Part shown: in pieces, positions 9,540-20,764 of the stretch
Layout of the letters: each line of letters begins with the position of its first letter
How positions within the stretch are numbered: position 1 is the first letter of the stretch
Origin: Hofstenia miamia
Taxonomy: Eukaryota; Xenacoelomorpha; Acoela
Length of the DNA stretch: 64,000 nt
Assembly: GCA_004352715.1 (NCBI GenBank)
Contig: SCFE01000038.1
Span: 432,278 to 496,277 of the forward strand
Direction of reading: 5' to 3'
Program-made: the position numbers and the translations under genes
Notes under the pieces: generated by a model
What the model saw: only the letters and a program-made list of their open reading frames with translations
Told to the model about the DNA's origin: nothing
Databases searched by the model: none

Positions 9540-11700
9540 ATATTTGCACATTGGATCAGGATCGAAATAATCAATAAATACTCTGAAATTGCCAATCATA
9601 CTTTGAAATTTTAGCAATGCTATTTTGACAAGATCTGTATTTAGTACAATTTTTAGTTTGCCTAATGATGTCAAGAAGTTTATTCCATTTATCTGTAGCA
9701 TGAAAAAAGAATGATTGTTTTGCGGAAAATCTACAACTCATTTTTGGGTTTGCTCATTAATATTTATATACTCTTGGTTATGGATTTTATTAATACTGTA
9801 AATAATGCATAGTGTTTGGTAATCAATTCGATAAACTGTAGAAAGTATACAGTATTTATGTTTTTATAGATGTATATTTTCGAATGTAGTTTAAAGTTCA
9901 CAATGCCCAATTGTATGCAGAATTCAACTTGACCTGTTGGGTTGCGGATAAATTTTGAAATATAAAGCAGCAATATTGAAAATGACTGAGAATGAATGCA
10001 TTTAGTAATTGATTATGAAATAACTTGCCTTACCAACACTTCTAAACTGATATAGCAATTTAACCCAAGTGACTATTTCTTTCAGTTTATTTGAGAAAAA
10101 ATTATTGAGAGTTAGATTTTCATCAATTTCTACAACTAAATATTTTACTACTTTATTTTGCACTATTTTTTGATTATCAATATGAAGTATTATTTTTTGT
10201 GAAGCAGTATTTTTTAACTGGAGTAAATATTATAAATTGGGTATTACTAACATTAAATTTTTACTTATGATCAGAAAAATAATTTGTTAAAGACTCAATA
10301 TCGTTTTGTTATAATTTAGATGAAATAAAAGCGTTTTTATTAGTGATCCGTACATAACTTGACATAACATTAATATATATAGCAAAAAGTATTGGCCCCA
10401 GTACGGTTCCATCTGGAATTCTCCGATTTATGGTTAAGCAATTGGAAAAGTATACTTTTTGTATAAAGAACTTTTTAATAATGTTGTAGTGTGATTATTT
10501 TTTCTTGTTTTTGTAATTCAATGTGTATAATCTCATTTTGCATTTACTATATGTATTTAATATGTATTGATCTTTTTGAGGTCTAAGGAAGACCAAATTA
10601 TCTTAAAATGTTTGCATGTACATCAAAATTTTTACTTCAAAATATGTGAAATCTAGTTACCAGAATTTAATTCATTCAAGATCCGTGTGTTTTAAGACTA
10701 CATTTAAAACTTGCAGTAGTGCCTATAGCTGAATGAATTGCAGTGAATATTTTCTAAGTGCGTTCGTTATATAACGCTGCTGCTAAGTTTTTGAATCTGC
10801 CAAGTAAACTGCGTTAAATACTTTCAAAGTGCGTATTAAGCTGCTGCTAATTCTTGCAAGTGCGTTTTTATTTCACAAGTTGCGGTCGTAAAGTACTTTC
10901 AAAGTTATTTACGCACTATTTAACATGGGTATTCATTTAGTTGTACGCGTTGACGCCTATTTTCCAAAAAGCTCATAATGAAATATACTGCAACTGAGCT
11001 GAAACCAGCACCTCACAATTTACCTTGCAGAATTTTAAAACCATTTAATTAAAGGGTTTGCTAAGATCTAAAAATGCTATTGAACTTGCAAACCCTTTGC
11101 TTAAATTCTATTTAACGTTTTCTGTGATTGATAAAATTGCATCTGATGTGCTATGCCCCAAGCGAAATCCAAATTGATTTTTAGAAAGAATTCGATTTTC
11201 AAAAATAAATTCATACATTTGAGCGGCGATGACCTTTTCAATTATTTTAGATAAGGGTGTTAATGCACACAGGCCTATGATTTTGCGCCTCAGTTAGGTC
11301 TCCACTCTTAAAAGTAGATATTACATCAGCTTTTTTAGTACTGTTGGAAACTCATTATCAACTATGCAATGATTGAAAGCAAAGAAACTTTTTTATGACA
11401 AAGTAGGGTATTCACTTTGAACCTATTAATATATTTACCTCAATTTTTGAAACTGCAGTTTTGAGCTCATGATATATCAATAATCGAAGTTAAATTCCTT
11501 TACATTGGAAATTTGTTAATTTATGGAGTTATTTTTGTGTTTATCAAACTTAAGATTACCTAATTCTACAAATATTTTATTTAAGTGGTTTACAATGTCA
11601 CTCTTGGCTTTTGTAAGACTTGCATTAAAGGACTATAGACTAAAGCACAACAAAGAATAATAACGGAATTTTTCCTTCTGCTAACTAGCAGTTCATAGGT
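9540..11700 (-). pseudogene. Decayed LINE reverse transcriptase ORF, - strand
   Basis: Pieces of a non-LTR retrotransposon RT lie in order along the - strand. Near 11535-11615 there is the linker before RT (KAKSDIVNHLNKIFVELGN). At about 11150-11345 come STFKSGDLTEAQNHRPV, ISKIIEK-like and NQFGFRLGHSTSDAI. At 11040-11085 there is FLDLSKPFN. At 10365-10415 there is PDGTVLGPILFAIYIN, and at about 10100-10150 VKYLVVEIDENLT. A C-terminal stretch (NGINFLTSLGKLKIVL, FDPDPMCKY) reaches the gap at 9538. The YxDD catalytic box was not found. A foreign stretch of about 500 bp separates the FLDLSK and GTVLGP blocks, and several TAA, TAG and frame breaks occur. The motif order and style match the CR1/L2/Jockey-like group; the 54.4-56.9 kb element has a very similar linker. 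An SGNH-like ORF1 remnant lies upstream on the same strand. Confidence 0.75.
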
Positions 11701-11940
11701 TTTTGTTAGACATTTCCTGATTTATATAATGCAAAATTGACGATAGGTATTACTGTAAGTATGAATATTTCCAATGTGCAAATAATATATTATATAATGT
11801 TATAATGCCAAAAAGTTAGATAGAAAACGATGCGTGATTAATTGAAGATCTTTCTCAGAATAGAAATGCGAATCTTAGTTTGAAGAATGCAATGCAGCTT
11901 GTGAATAAGATGTTTCAGGTTGGCGGGATGAAGATTTTCT

Positions 11941-12503
11941 TTAAGGATTGAAGTGATTCTTGATCAAAGAGACAACAAGCGAGATTTCTTTACTAGATGA
12001 GTGAATGCCATCATATGTATGAAAACTGATATCAATTGCTTTGCGGTCACAGAGGAAATGATTAAAAGTTTCAATGATGTGAACATCGGAGTTGAAAGTA
12101 CGAATAAACAGATTAGCTATTGAGACAATTTTCTTCAGAATTGATCGCATTGCTGGAGTGATTTCACAAAAGGAATGATTTCTGGAGAAAATTTCTCTCG
12201 AACAGTTGAAATGAGATGATTGAGTTTTTCCCTGAAAGAAGTAGGTGAATTTAGTGCGTCAATGCTTAAGACGATATTTTGGATAGGTTGTGTAGGATAC
12301 AATGCAATTTTAAGTTCAATTTCACATGTTGAGTGGCCATGATAACTATGAATCGAAATAGAATGTTTTATGAGAAGATTTCTAGGGCGAAAGTTTTTAA
12401 GAATCAAGTTACCAAGGATAAAGGTAGTCGTTCCATCTCTAATTGATTTATATTGCCTAGAATGCTGAGTAGTCGAGATGTTTGAGGGTTTGACAAGAGA
12501 CAT
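11941..12503 (-). pseudogene. SGNH/GDSL hydrolase-like remnant, probably LINE ORF1
   Basis: Two overlapping frames on the - strand (12503 to 12135 and 12150 to 11941) join by a one-base shift to give one SGNH-hydrolase-like domain of about 185 residues. Block I should be G-D-S but reads ILGNLILKNF, so the catalytic Ser is absent. The block where G-x-N-D-x is expected reads LSIDALNSP. Then comes a FSPEIIPF and IVSIANLFIRTF pattern, and near the end YDGIHSSSKEIS, which keeps the D-x-x-H block. Esterase domains of this kind are known in ORF1 of CR1-type LINEs, and this one lies upstream of an RT ORF on the same strand, so it is probably the same element. It would be inactive as an enzyme. About 230 bp before RT similarity begins is unassigned, and an endonuclease domain was not found. 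Confidence 0.6.
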
Positions 12504-13222
12504 TTTTGGAGGTAGGAATTGCGGAGGTTGTGAAATCTTTCAATTTGATAGGAGTAACTTGTGAGGAATTATCAGTTGAGGATACGGTGTCTGCACAAGC
12601 GGAAAAAAGAAGTACAAGGCCTCTCTAGCATTATCTTCGTTGAGCTTTAAAAACAACTGGTGTAGAGGAGTCTTTTTTGTTACGAAGAGTAATAATAATT
12701 ATAATGGCGCTTTAATACTATAATGGCCCTGATGTCCAGTTTCTTGCATTATTATACTGCGCTAGTGGTCAATTTATTTTAATGGCACTTATGGCTACTA
12801 TTATTACTAAGATGTAATTCTTTCATAACAATCTGTTTAATACGATTATATATACGATTAAAAATAGTTTTTGCTGATTTGCACAATTGTTGATTTATAT
12901 GCCCATCAAATTTTAGACTCGTAGCTGTCAATAACTTATTACTGACTTGACTGTTTTAGTATTCTACAATCCCCTGTGGAAATACAATCCTGTGGGAAAT
13001 AAATATTTTTTTGAAAGCATTGTGTAATTTCTTTTCCATTATTTATTTAAATCACAGCATGATTTTCAGTACAGCATTTCTTTTCCAATTTAGCAATTGT
13101 GTAACTTTATCCTTTACTAATTAATGAGAAAATCTAATTAGTAGGCATTAACGACAATTTTTCAGTAATAAAATATTTTTTTAATAAACGCAAGTGCTAA
13201 AATTATTTTCGAAAACATTTTC
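12504..13222. other. Intergenic, ORF1 leader remnant then receptor upstream region
   Basis: From 12504 to about 12650 the - strand reads as a Ser/Thr-rich leader before the SGNH remnant (AIPTSKNVS), probably part of the same decayed ORF1. Beyond that, nothing coding is seen up to the receptor gene. The last 100 bases match the upstream flank of the paralogous receptor at 58687. Confidence 0.5.
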
Positions 13223-13230
13223 TATATAAA
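13223..13230 (+). promoter_or_regulatory. TATA-like box upstream of GPCR copy A
   Basis: TATATAAA about 58 bases before the preferred start codon, inside a block (roughly 13195-13250) that is conserved upstream of GPCR copy B at 58600-58650. In copy B the same place reads TAAGTAGA, so the TATA match itself is not conserved. Confidence 0.35.
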
Positions 13231-13287
13231 TGCAGATGTTCAAAAATAACAATTGGTTTTTTACTTTGAATGCTGCACCCCGTTTGG

Positions 13288-14199
13288 ATGAACGCTTCGA
13301 TAGTTGTAAAAGATTTTTTGGTTTACTATGTACCTCCTAAACTTACTACAACGATACTTATGTCAGCAGGCCTAATACTTAATGGTGTTGTTGTTATCAC
13401 AATTACTAAAAGTGCAAAACTTGGAAAAGTGTTAACAAATATCATCATTCTTAGTCTTGCGATTGTTGACTTCCTTACTTGCTTAAGCAACCTTATTAAA
13501 ACGCATTTTTTGCTTCAGCTAGATATACCCGCTGCAAAGATAATAGGATGGTTAATTTGCAAGCTTATTTACTCTGATTTCTTTCAATGGTGCTGGATTC
13601 CAGTATCAATGCTGCACATCGTCCAGTTGGGAATGGAAAGATATTTTGCAGTTCTGCATCCTGTTATGCACAAAATTGTATCAAGCTTAAGTTACAGGAA
13701 AAGAGCTTACACTGTTATAGTCTTGAACTATATACTTGGATTTTTCATTACATCAAGAGTATTTTTAGAACACAAAATTATTGAGGGAGAGTGCATCATA
13801 ACTTTATTCGGGGAATATGTAATTATTGATAAAATCTACATGATCACATATTCAACGTTTGCAGCAATGTGCGCATTAATAGTATTTATCTGTTATACAC
13901 GGATAATTATAAAGGTATTATCACTTCGGAAGGGAATACGTACCAACATTTCTCAAAAGAATATAAAGCTGGCTTTTGTCACATTTGGTATTACAGTTTT
14001 GTTTATATTAACTACTGCTCCAAGCTATATTTACGGCACTCTAGCGATTCTAATGCCTGCAAATTTTACATTTTTTTCGACAGAGTTCTTGATACTTTCT
14101 CAGGTTACAATTGGATCATCGCTCATAAATCCCTTAGCTTTAATCATACAAAGCACGGAGTTTCGAAACGAAATGAAGAAAGTGTTTTGCATTAGGTGA
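13288..14199 (+). CDS. Intronless class A (rhodopsin-like) GPCR, copy A
   Basis: A 303-residue seven-transmembrane receptor for an unknown ligand at the plasma membrane. TM1 has GLILNG (Asn32 at 1.50) and TM2 has LSLAIVDF (Asp61 at 2.50). Cys91 at the start of TM3 can pair with Cys169 in the second extracellular loop. ERY at 117-119 replaces DRY. TM6 carries TTAPSY with Pro245 but not the common CWxP. TM7 has NPLAL at 281-285 instead of NPxxY. The short N-terminus has an N-A-S glycosylation sequon, and the short tail ends in CIR. The frame is also open from an ATG at 13270, but I prefer 13288: in the paralog at 58687 the matching upstream codons contain a stop, and similarity of the proteins starts at MNAS. 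There are no introns and no disruptions. By eye it is roughly 75-80% identical to copy B. No subfamily is recognised; a lineage-specific orphan or chemosensory receptor is likely. Confidence 0.9.
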   Translation: MNASIVVKDFLVYYVPPKLTTTILMSAGLILNGVVVITITKSAKLGKVLTNIIILSLAIVDFLTCLSNLIKTHFLLQLDIPAAKIIGWLICKLIYSDFFQWCWIPVSMLHIVQLGMERYFAVLHPVMHKIVSSLSYRKRAYTVIVLNYILGFFITSRVFLEHKIIEGECIITLFGEYVIIDKIYMITYSTFAAMCALIVFICYTRIIIKVLSLRKGIRTNISQKNIKLAFVTFGITVLFILTTAPSYIYGTLAILMPANFTFFSTEFLILSQVTIGSSLINPLALIIQSTEFRNEMKKVFCIR

Positions 14200-16302
14200 A
14201 TTGCACTATGAATTCAATTCCGAATTGTTCAATGCCATTTCAAGTCATACAGTTTAATTGAATTGAATATATATTATTATTTTTCAGATGATAATGCAAC
14301 ATTTTGAACAATCTCTTGAGACAATAAATAATGAATATACAGATAAATATAATTAATGAATTCTCAGTGAAAAAGATTGCTTCATTTTGACTTGATTACT
14401 TTTCAAGCAAGTAGCCAGCCTAATTTATCAATATAGAATGCTGGGTGATGCTATATGCAGAAAAATGTGTTAAGAAATTATTGAGTCAATAACGCATTGC
14501 ATAAGAGAGCACAAGCACTCAAATTATGTGCATGTAATCTATATTTCTGCATATGTTTGCTTTAAAAAGTGCAATGAATGCACAAATTTTGAATTAATGC
14601 TAAGCATTACTGAAACACGTAATTTTTCTGAACAATCCTAGAAATGCAAACAACTTAACATTATTATGTAAATTTTTTATATGTTCTTAAATCATTTTAT
14701 TCAAGTGTGAATAATTAGAATTTTGAATAATTGAAATTCTGTAGTTGCTACTCCTGCTAACAAACTTCTTTTATAGACATTTTTCAAGCTACTTAAAATA
14801 AAGAATGTGTTAAATCTTTTGCTGAAATTTTACTATATGAATTCACAATAATTGTATGCTTCTATTAGGGTTATGAATGATCACTTAGTGCAATTGAATT
14901 TATTGATACCAAATTTCATGTGGCTGAAACCTGTTGCTAATTTTTTTCATTGCCAATGTGACAAACATTAGAATGCAGTCATAAATACTTCTACTCATAA
15001 TATTTGCAAAATAGAAGTTATCTCGTGTGACCATGCCAACGGAAACTTTAATAAGACTAGTACAAATAAGGCTTTGGCATTGAAATCCTATTTTGAATAT
15101 AAGAAATGAAAAGTCTCACATTTCTAAATTCATTTTGAAGAATAAAGTAGTCTGCTCCATTAATATATGCACCAACATTCATTGAAATTTTTCATTCAAA
15201 ATGTTGGGCTATCTTCCTTAAATTTTGCTCATTTTTGTGACTTGAATTATCCACCTTAAACTGTAATTTTTAACAATTTTGGATTGCCAATTTTGAACAA
15301 TAGCACTGTAGATAAATTTATATATTATAATCGAGTTCTGTTATTATTGATACTATGAAAACATTAAATACCAATCAAAGTTTTATTTCAAAATTTTTTT
15401 TCAATTAAAATTGAATTCCGAAGAATCAAATAAATTTATAATGATATTAAAATAATATATTATTTTTAAGCTACTTTGTGTCAAATCTACTGCCTCAAAT
15501 AATAGTTTCCGCAAAATGTATTGGTAGATTTTATAAATATCCAAGAAAAATAATAGTTGTGCAATGATTTCTCATACTCAGAATGCGAGCAGTTTTAGAC
15601 ACCAAATGGAAGCAAGTGGAATTCTACATGCAAGGATAATTTTACAACTATTTATAAGTTGCAATCCATAATACATATAGAAAGAATTATAGAAATTTTA
15701 ATACTAAGGGAAAGCTGGAAATTTAAAACAGTATACTTCATAAATAAACACGCTGACCATATTGCTACGATTGCTTAATTTTTCAAAAAAAATCTAGGGG
15801 ATACAAAATTTCACTTAATAAATACTTCAGGGATGCTTAGCATCTTTTCGCATTCTCTCGGCTACGGGTCTGGGCCTTTCATATATCCTGGAAAATCCTC
15901 TAAACTTTCCTATTGCAGAATAAATTAGTAAAAACTCCTGCAAATTTAGCTCTAATGATGCAGTTCATTTACATTTTCACGGAATTTGGCACTGCAAAAC
16001 CATCATCAGTATGATTGCTTGAATTTCTAGTTTCTTCTTTGTTACTAACTGACCTTAATTCTTTTGAAAACATTTTGAAACTCGGTAGAATGATATATAA
16101 TGAAACGCGAATGCCTATATACAGATCGGAAAAAATGCTTGAAACATGTATTATAAGCTGCTTAATATTTGATTAATGAATAAAATAATGTAAACAAAAA
16201 CAACTTCTGCATTTAAAAAGAAGAGAAATGATAGAAATGCTTAAACACAAAAGGCAAAGATTAATTCAATATTTATTATTTAAGTAATTCTGCCCCTATT
16301 TT
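14200..16302. other. Intergenic, no gene seen
   Basis: The first ~100 bases after the receptor stop resemble the downstream flank of copy B. The rest is AT-rich with frequent stops in all frames, and I recognise no transposon or RNA gene. Confidence 0.6.
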
Positions 16303-16324
16303 GTATATATATGTATATATATAC

Positions 16325-16389
<65 letters not shown>

Positions 16390-16465
16390 CAATTTTTTCA
16401 AGGTGTAGTGCTTCACAGGAACTAGACACATGCTTNNNNTATATATATATATATATATATATATA
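16303..16465. repeat. Compound (TA)n tract with a short N run
   Basis: Two (TA)n tracts (16303-16390 and 16440-16465) enclose about 45 bases of unique sequence and four Ns at 16436-16439. The open frame drawn through it is TA-derived. Confidence 0.9.
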
Positions 16466-16768
16466 ATAAAATTTATTGATCATTGTACAGAACATATATT
16501 TTTCTTTATTATTTGAACTAAATTTCAAAACCCTGATGAATAACTTGTGGCATTCTTTGCCCCAAATAGTTTTCGCTTCAGAACAATTAGGTAACGTTGT
16601 GGGTCTTTCCTGGTCCGGTGACATCATGGCTGAACTATTCCTTATTCAAAACACGTTGAAACTAGATTTAAGAAAATAATTTTTCGGAATATTTAAACTT
16701 AGTGTATATTTAAATGACATATACATGCAAATGATAATTATAGGTAATATATACTATATATCACAATT

Positions 16769-17097
16769 ATTACAAATCAAAATACGTTTATATATTTTAT
16801 TGATGGCTTAAGTTAGCGAGTGGTCCAAATTCTTGATTGCCATATCATTCATGTCTTTAACTAGATGGCATAATTTTCTGCTGTTTGATTAAAAATTTAT
16901 TTTTATGATTTTGGTAAAACGCAATCACAAAATAATCATTGTGCAAACCCTGCAAGGAATTAGCATAGACATTCAGAAATGTACACCCTCATAAAAGTTT
17001 AAATCACTTCTTGTTATTTTAAGGATATAATAAACTGATTCTTATAGCGTAGTAATAAATGTTTGTTAAAACAAGGTTCATGTGAAAATAATACGTT
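16769..17097 (+). repeat. 329-bp direct repeat, left copy (probable assembly duplicate)
   Basis: This segment is repeated, identically as far as I can compare, at 17403-17731. Single Ns sit exactly at the inner borders of the two copies (17098 and 17402). The content is AT-rich non-coding sequence. Identity plus N borders suggests a scaffolding duplication rather than an old repeat. Confidence 0.85.
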
Positions 17098-17098
17098 N

Positions 17099-17401
17099 TT
17101 TGTCAACAGATTTCTCAAGATGGCATCAACATCGAAACACCTTCGCAGTCAGGCATCTACAAGTCTACTCTTAGAGAGGCCACAAAGTTTAAAGAAGCAA
17201 TGAAGATGAAACTACAGTTAGAAAACTGGTCCTTGCACTTTGACGGCAAATGCATCGATAACATAGAGTATCAAGTTCTTCTTTTGAAAAATGAAGAAAG
17301 AGAAGACAGGCTGCAGGCTCTAGATCTTCCAAATGGTAAAGAAAACACTGTTGTTCAAGCTACTTCTAGAGTTCTTGATGAATTAAGCCTTTGGAATAGC
17401 A
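17099..17401 (+). pseudogene. Fragment of RNase H-like transposase ORF between two Ns
   Basis: It is about 97% identical by eye to 19908-20210, with a few substitutions. It encodes the same stretch, including MKMKLQLENWSLHFDGKCID, where the Asp of HFDGK is a candidate first catalytic acid. It has N at both ends and lies between two copies of the same 329-bp flank. It is therefore probably a fragment of another transposon copy placed here during gap filling. Confidence 0.75.
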
Positions 17402-17402
17402 N

Positions 17403-17731
17403 ATTACAAATCAAAATACGTTTATATATTTTATTGATGGCTTAAGTTAGCGAGTGGTCCAAATTCTTGATTGCCATATCATTCATGTCTTTAACTAGAT
17501 GGCATAATTTTCTGCTGTTTGATTAAAAATTTATTTTTATGATTTTGGTAAAACGCAATCACAAAATAATCATTGTGCAAACCCTGCAAGGAATTAGCAT
17601 AGACATTCAGAAATGTACACCCTCATAAAAGTTTAAATCACTTCTTGTTATTTTAAGGATATAATAAACTGATTCTTATAGCGTAGTAATAAATGTTTGT
17701 TAAAACAAGGTTCATGTGAAAATAATACGTT
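17403..17731 (+). repeat. 329-bp direct repeat, right copy
   Basis: Matches 16769-17097 at an offset of 634 bases. After 17731 the sequence continues into unique DNA (TGCTTGAAAATGAG), so this copy is probably the genuine one and the left copy plus insert the artefact, or the reverse. Confidence 0.85.
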
Positions 17732-19196
17732 TGCTTGAAAATGAGAAACATATTCTCAATTGATCATTGAATAATGAAGATTTGAACAACTTAGTTGTTG
17801 TAAATCCCTAAGAACTTAGTTGTTGTAAATCCCTAAGACAATTTAGCCAATGGTTGGTATATTAGTGACGTTCATCTAACAATTGTCATAAATTACAGAA
17901 TAATTTATTAAGTTGTGTGTTGCAACAATACGGAACGAATATTGAATATTCTCGCCCTTAACTCGTCAAATTCATTCATAAAATGCACCGGATCTCTTTC
18001 GCTGATTACCACCAATTTCTAAAATTTCTAGCCCGATAACATGGATCTCTTGGTTGAACCCTATTTTTCACAAGTGGAGGGGGCGGTAAATGTACCCCCA
18101 TGTGATTTTTTTATTAAAAACTTTCTTTTAAATCAAATTTAGAAGAACGACTAATCTTTTCATTGCATTATATTTAGCTTTGAACATTCTGTGAACATTT
18201 TAGGGCGAAAGCATTTTTGTCAAGGAAATATTAATATTTTGTCAATGGCGATTGACATTCATTTTAATATAAAATTATAAAAATGATTAGAGAAAACAAA
18301 ATTATGCTATCATCAGGATTATTAACTAGAAATTAAAATGCCTTATGTGATTATTAAACCAAAAATAATAACCATTTTGACATAAGATGTCTCTTAGCAT
18401 TCCTATCATATTTTTAGAGAAAAAGCTGACGTCAGCAAAAAAATTTGGATAAAAATGTTTTTTCTGGAAGTTTTTCAAACTTTTTATCCATTAGTATCTT
18501 TCGTGCCAAACTTCATGACAATAGCTTTACTATATCAATGGAAAACCTGGGAGTATTTTTACTCCCTTTGTGAAACCAACGTACATAAAAAAGGTTGTGG
18601 AGATTAAGGTTAATCCCGATCTCACAAAACATTATACTCAACAGTGAAGTCACTTTTCCTACACCAGGGTCTTGTACAATGCAGAGGCTTTTGCCAATAA
18701 TGACATATCCAAAAGATTTCAAACTTTGAAATTAACTTTCTACTTTAATATTTAATGTCTTCGGGGAAGCACGCACTTTTTATTTTATAAGAATCATTTG
18801 GACAAACAAAACATCTGCCTCCTGCAGCTGCATTCAAAAAAAGGCCTTTAACCTTGTATTTTTACATCAAATAAAAAACTGTTGTTGTTCAGAACACGAA
18901 GATGTCTGCGAGCGATTTCATAAATATAACATTTGCATTCGAATTTTAGAACGAATTTTGCACCCTACCTTCCAAAATTTTTAAAAAAATTGTATAGTGA
19001 TTTAAGTGCTGCATTGCATAAGAATTTGGGGTGCAAACGGTTCAATTTGATTTCACCTAACTGTCTTTGTAAATTTACCATTTAACCCGACTTGCTCATT
19101 TGGTCTCGGAGAATTATTAGTACTGTTCAAAAACATTTGACGTGGCCAAGATCACATCAATGTTTTTACATATTGCTTTCAAAGATTTTTGAATAT
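17732..19196. other. Intergenic with a possible helicase scrap
   Basis: Mostly AT-rich with no clear gene. A short direct duplication (AACTTAGTTGTTGTAAATCC) occurs at about 17789-17832. A weak P-loop-like frame at 18513-18722 (- strand) is listed separately. Confidence 0.5.
18513..18722 (-). pseudogene. Possible P-loop NTPase/helicase fragment
   Basis: A 69-codon - strand frame contains SLCIVQDPGVGKVTSLLS, which resembles a Walker A motif (G-x4-G-K-[ST]) preceded by a hydrophobic strand, as in superfamily 1 helicases of the LCIVQGPPGTGKT style. The first Gly is Asp and the residue after GK is Val then Thr, so the motif is damaged. Nothing further identifies the family, and chance is possible. 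Confidence 0.25.
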
Positions 19197-19220
19197 ATAT
19201 TAGGGTTATGACTTTTTGAC

Positions 19221-19252
<32 letters not shown>

Positions 19253-20764
19253 CTCGATGAGCTTTTGCATAAAACCTACAAAAAAGTGTATTATTCATTT
19301 TTATCCTGAAAAAAGTTCACCCCCAAATAAAAATTTCAAAAACCGTTTTTTGCCCTATTTTGGCGATATAGCATGCAGTAGGCTTCAAGAGTTTTTTTTA
19401 TCTGTATTGTTCGCAAACTTTCTATAATTTCAGCTTTTATTTTATAAGTATTCCATTTAATATTAAATTTTCAATATTGTTTTAAATCTGATCATAATTA
19501 GTTTAAATTAACATTCGTAAATGCAGACGTTCTCTTTAACAACTCAAAATTCTTGTAATGGTTAATTTTAAAATATGCAGCTTCATTGTATGTATATTCA
19601 GGTGTCTTTGCTTATTGGATCGAAGTTTATATTTTGCGAAATAATACACTGAAATTGCTTTTTTATCTGCAGTACTCTTTGCCAATCACTGTATGTACTA
19701 CTTTTTCACACTTTATAGAAGATTAACATAGTAGTAGCTCATACTAGAAAAAATGTTAGTATAATAGGTTTTTCAAGGAGCCCATTCTTTACGAATTTGT
19801 GTTTCTATAAATAAATAAAGTATTAATTGCTAAAGAAATCGATTATAACTACAGGCAACCAGGCTTGTGATATCTTCCAAGTTATCAACCAACAAGGCAG
19901 CAAATGTTTGTCAACAGATTTCTCAAGATGGCATCAACATCGAAACACCTTCGCAGTCAGGCATCTACAAGTCTACTCTTAGAGAAGCCACAAAGTTTAA
20001 AGAAGCAATGAAGATGAAACTACAGTTAGAAAACTGGTCCTTGCACTTTGACGGCAAATGCATCGATAACATAGAGTATCAAGTTCTTCTTTTGAAAAAT
20101 GAAGAAAGAGAAGACAGGCTGCAGGCTCTAGATCTTCCAAATGGTAAAGAAAACACTGTTGTTCAAGCCATTTCTAGAGTTCTTTATGAATTCAGCCTTT
20201 GGAATAGCATCAAAATGATTGTTTCAGATACTACGAGTGTGAATACCGGAACAAAGAATGGAATCGTAGTTCAATTGCAAGGACTGTTTTCTTTAAAATC
20301 AATGGAAGAACCGCAGTTTATTGGATGTCAGAATCATATCCTTGATAGAGTTCTGCGCTTAGTAATGGAGGAAAAGCTTACAGAAAATCTTCGTCTCCAG
20401 ATATTGATTATCCCTTTATTCAAGAGCTGCTGAAAAACTACGAACAACTGAAACTGAATTTCGACAACAATGGAGTAGAAATCACTGAAACAGGAGGATG
20501 GAGAGATNGAAATATATAGACAATGTAAATGATATGTGCACTGTTTATATAATTTTTTAAAAATATTGTGCTTTTCGTTCCATACACGGACACAGAAATG
20601 CATTTTATTATGAAAATTCAACCGTTTTGGTCGAATTTTGGGTTTCGGGGTGAAGTTTTTCGAAAAGAAAATCGAATAAAGGTGATTTTTGTTAGTTTTG
20701 GGCAAAAGTTCATCGAATCCCACTACAGGAACATGGTGTTAGAAAAAAGTCATAACCCTAATAT
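19197..20764 (+). mobile_element. TIR-flanked DNA transposon carrying an RNase H-like transposase fragment
   Basis: The 21 bases at 19197-19217 (ATATTAGGGTTATGACTTTTT) are the exact reverse complement of 20744-20764. Just inside, about 100-150 bases at each end are also imperfect inverted repeats: both contain TCGATGA[GA]CTTTTGC, then AAAAC and AAAA blocks, TTCACCCC and AAAACGGTT-like sequences. Between them lies the transposase ORF at 19867-20513. An N at 20508 cuts the ORF, and its missing C-terminal part appears further right (21211-21552), so the internal order is probably incomplete. The terminal motif does not match a superfamily I can name. Confidence 0.6.
19867..20513 (+). pseudogene. 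RNase H-like transposase, N-terminal and middle part, frameshifted
   Basis: An ORF of 188 codons, then after a frame change near 20400 a further ~35 codons (PFIQELLKNYEQLKL, EITETGGWRD) ending at an N. It matches, from memory of the pattern only, a transposon-derived family common in invertebrates with three landmarks: SLHFDGK (first acidic residue), VSDTTSVNTGTKNGIV (second acidic residue), and FIGCQNHILDRVL (a Cys-x2-His block). The most N-terminal residues look like chance extension. It lies inside a TIR pair, which supports a transposase. It is cut short and frameshifted, so not active as given. Confidence 0.65.

Noticed and set aside
8415-9701. Long frames on both strands across the 1000-N gap
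   Set aside because: The gap is translated as X. The two real ends belong to different elements: a LINE C-terminus on the right and the LTR-element leader on the left, the latter in another frame.
9764-9973. 69-codon - strand frame considered as a retroviral-type protease
   Set aside because: There is no D-[ST]-G. It lies between LINE RT blocks on the same strand and is better read as decayed RT C-terminal sequence.
13587-14195. Alternative frames inside GPCR copy A, and likewise 58878-59086 in copy B
   Set aside because: They are out-of-frame shadows of intact receptor genes.
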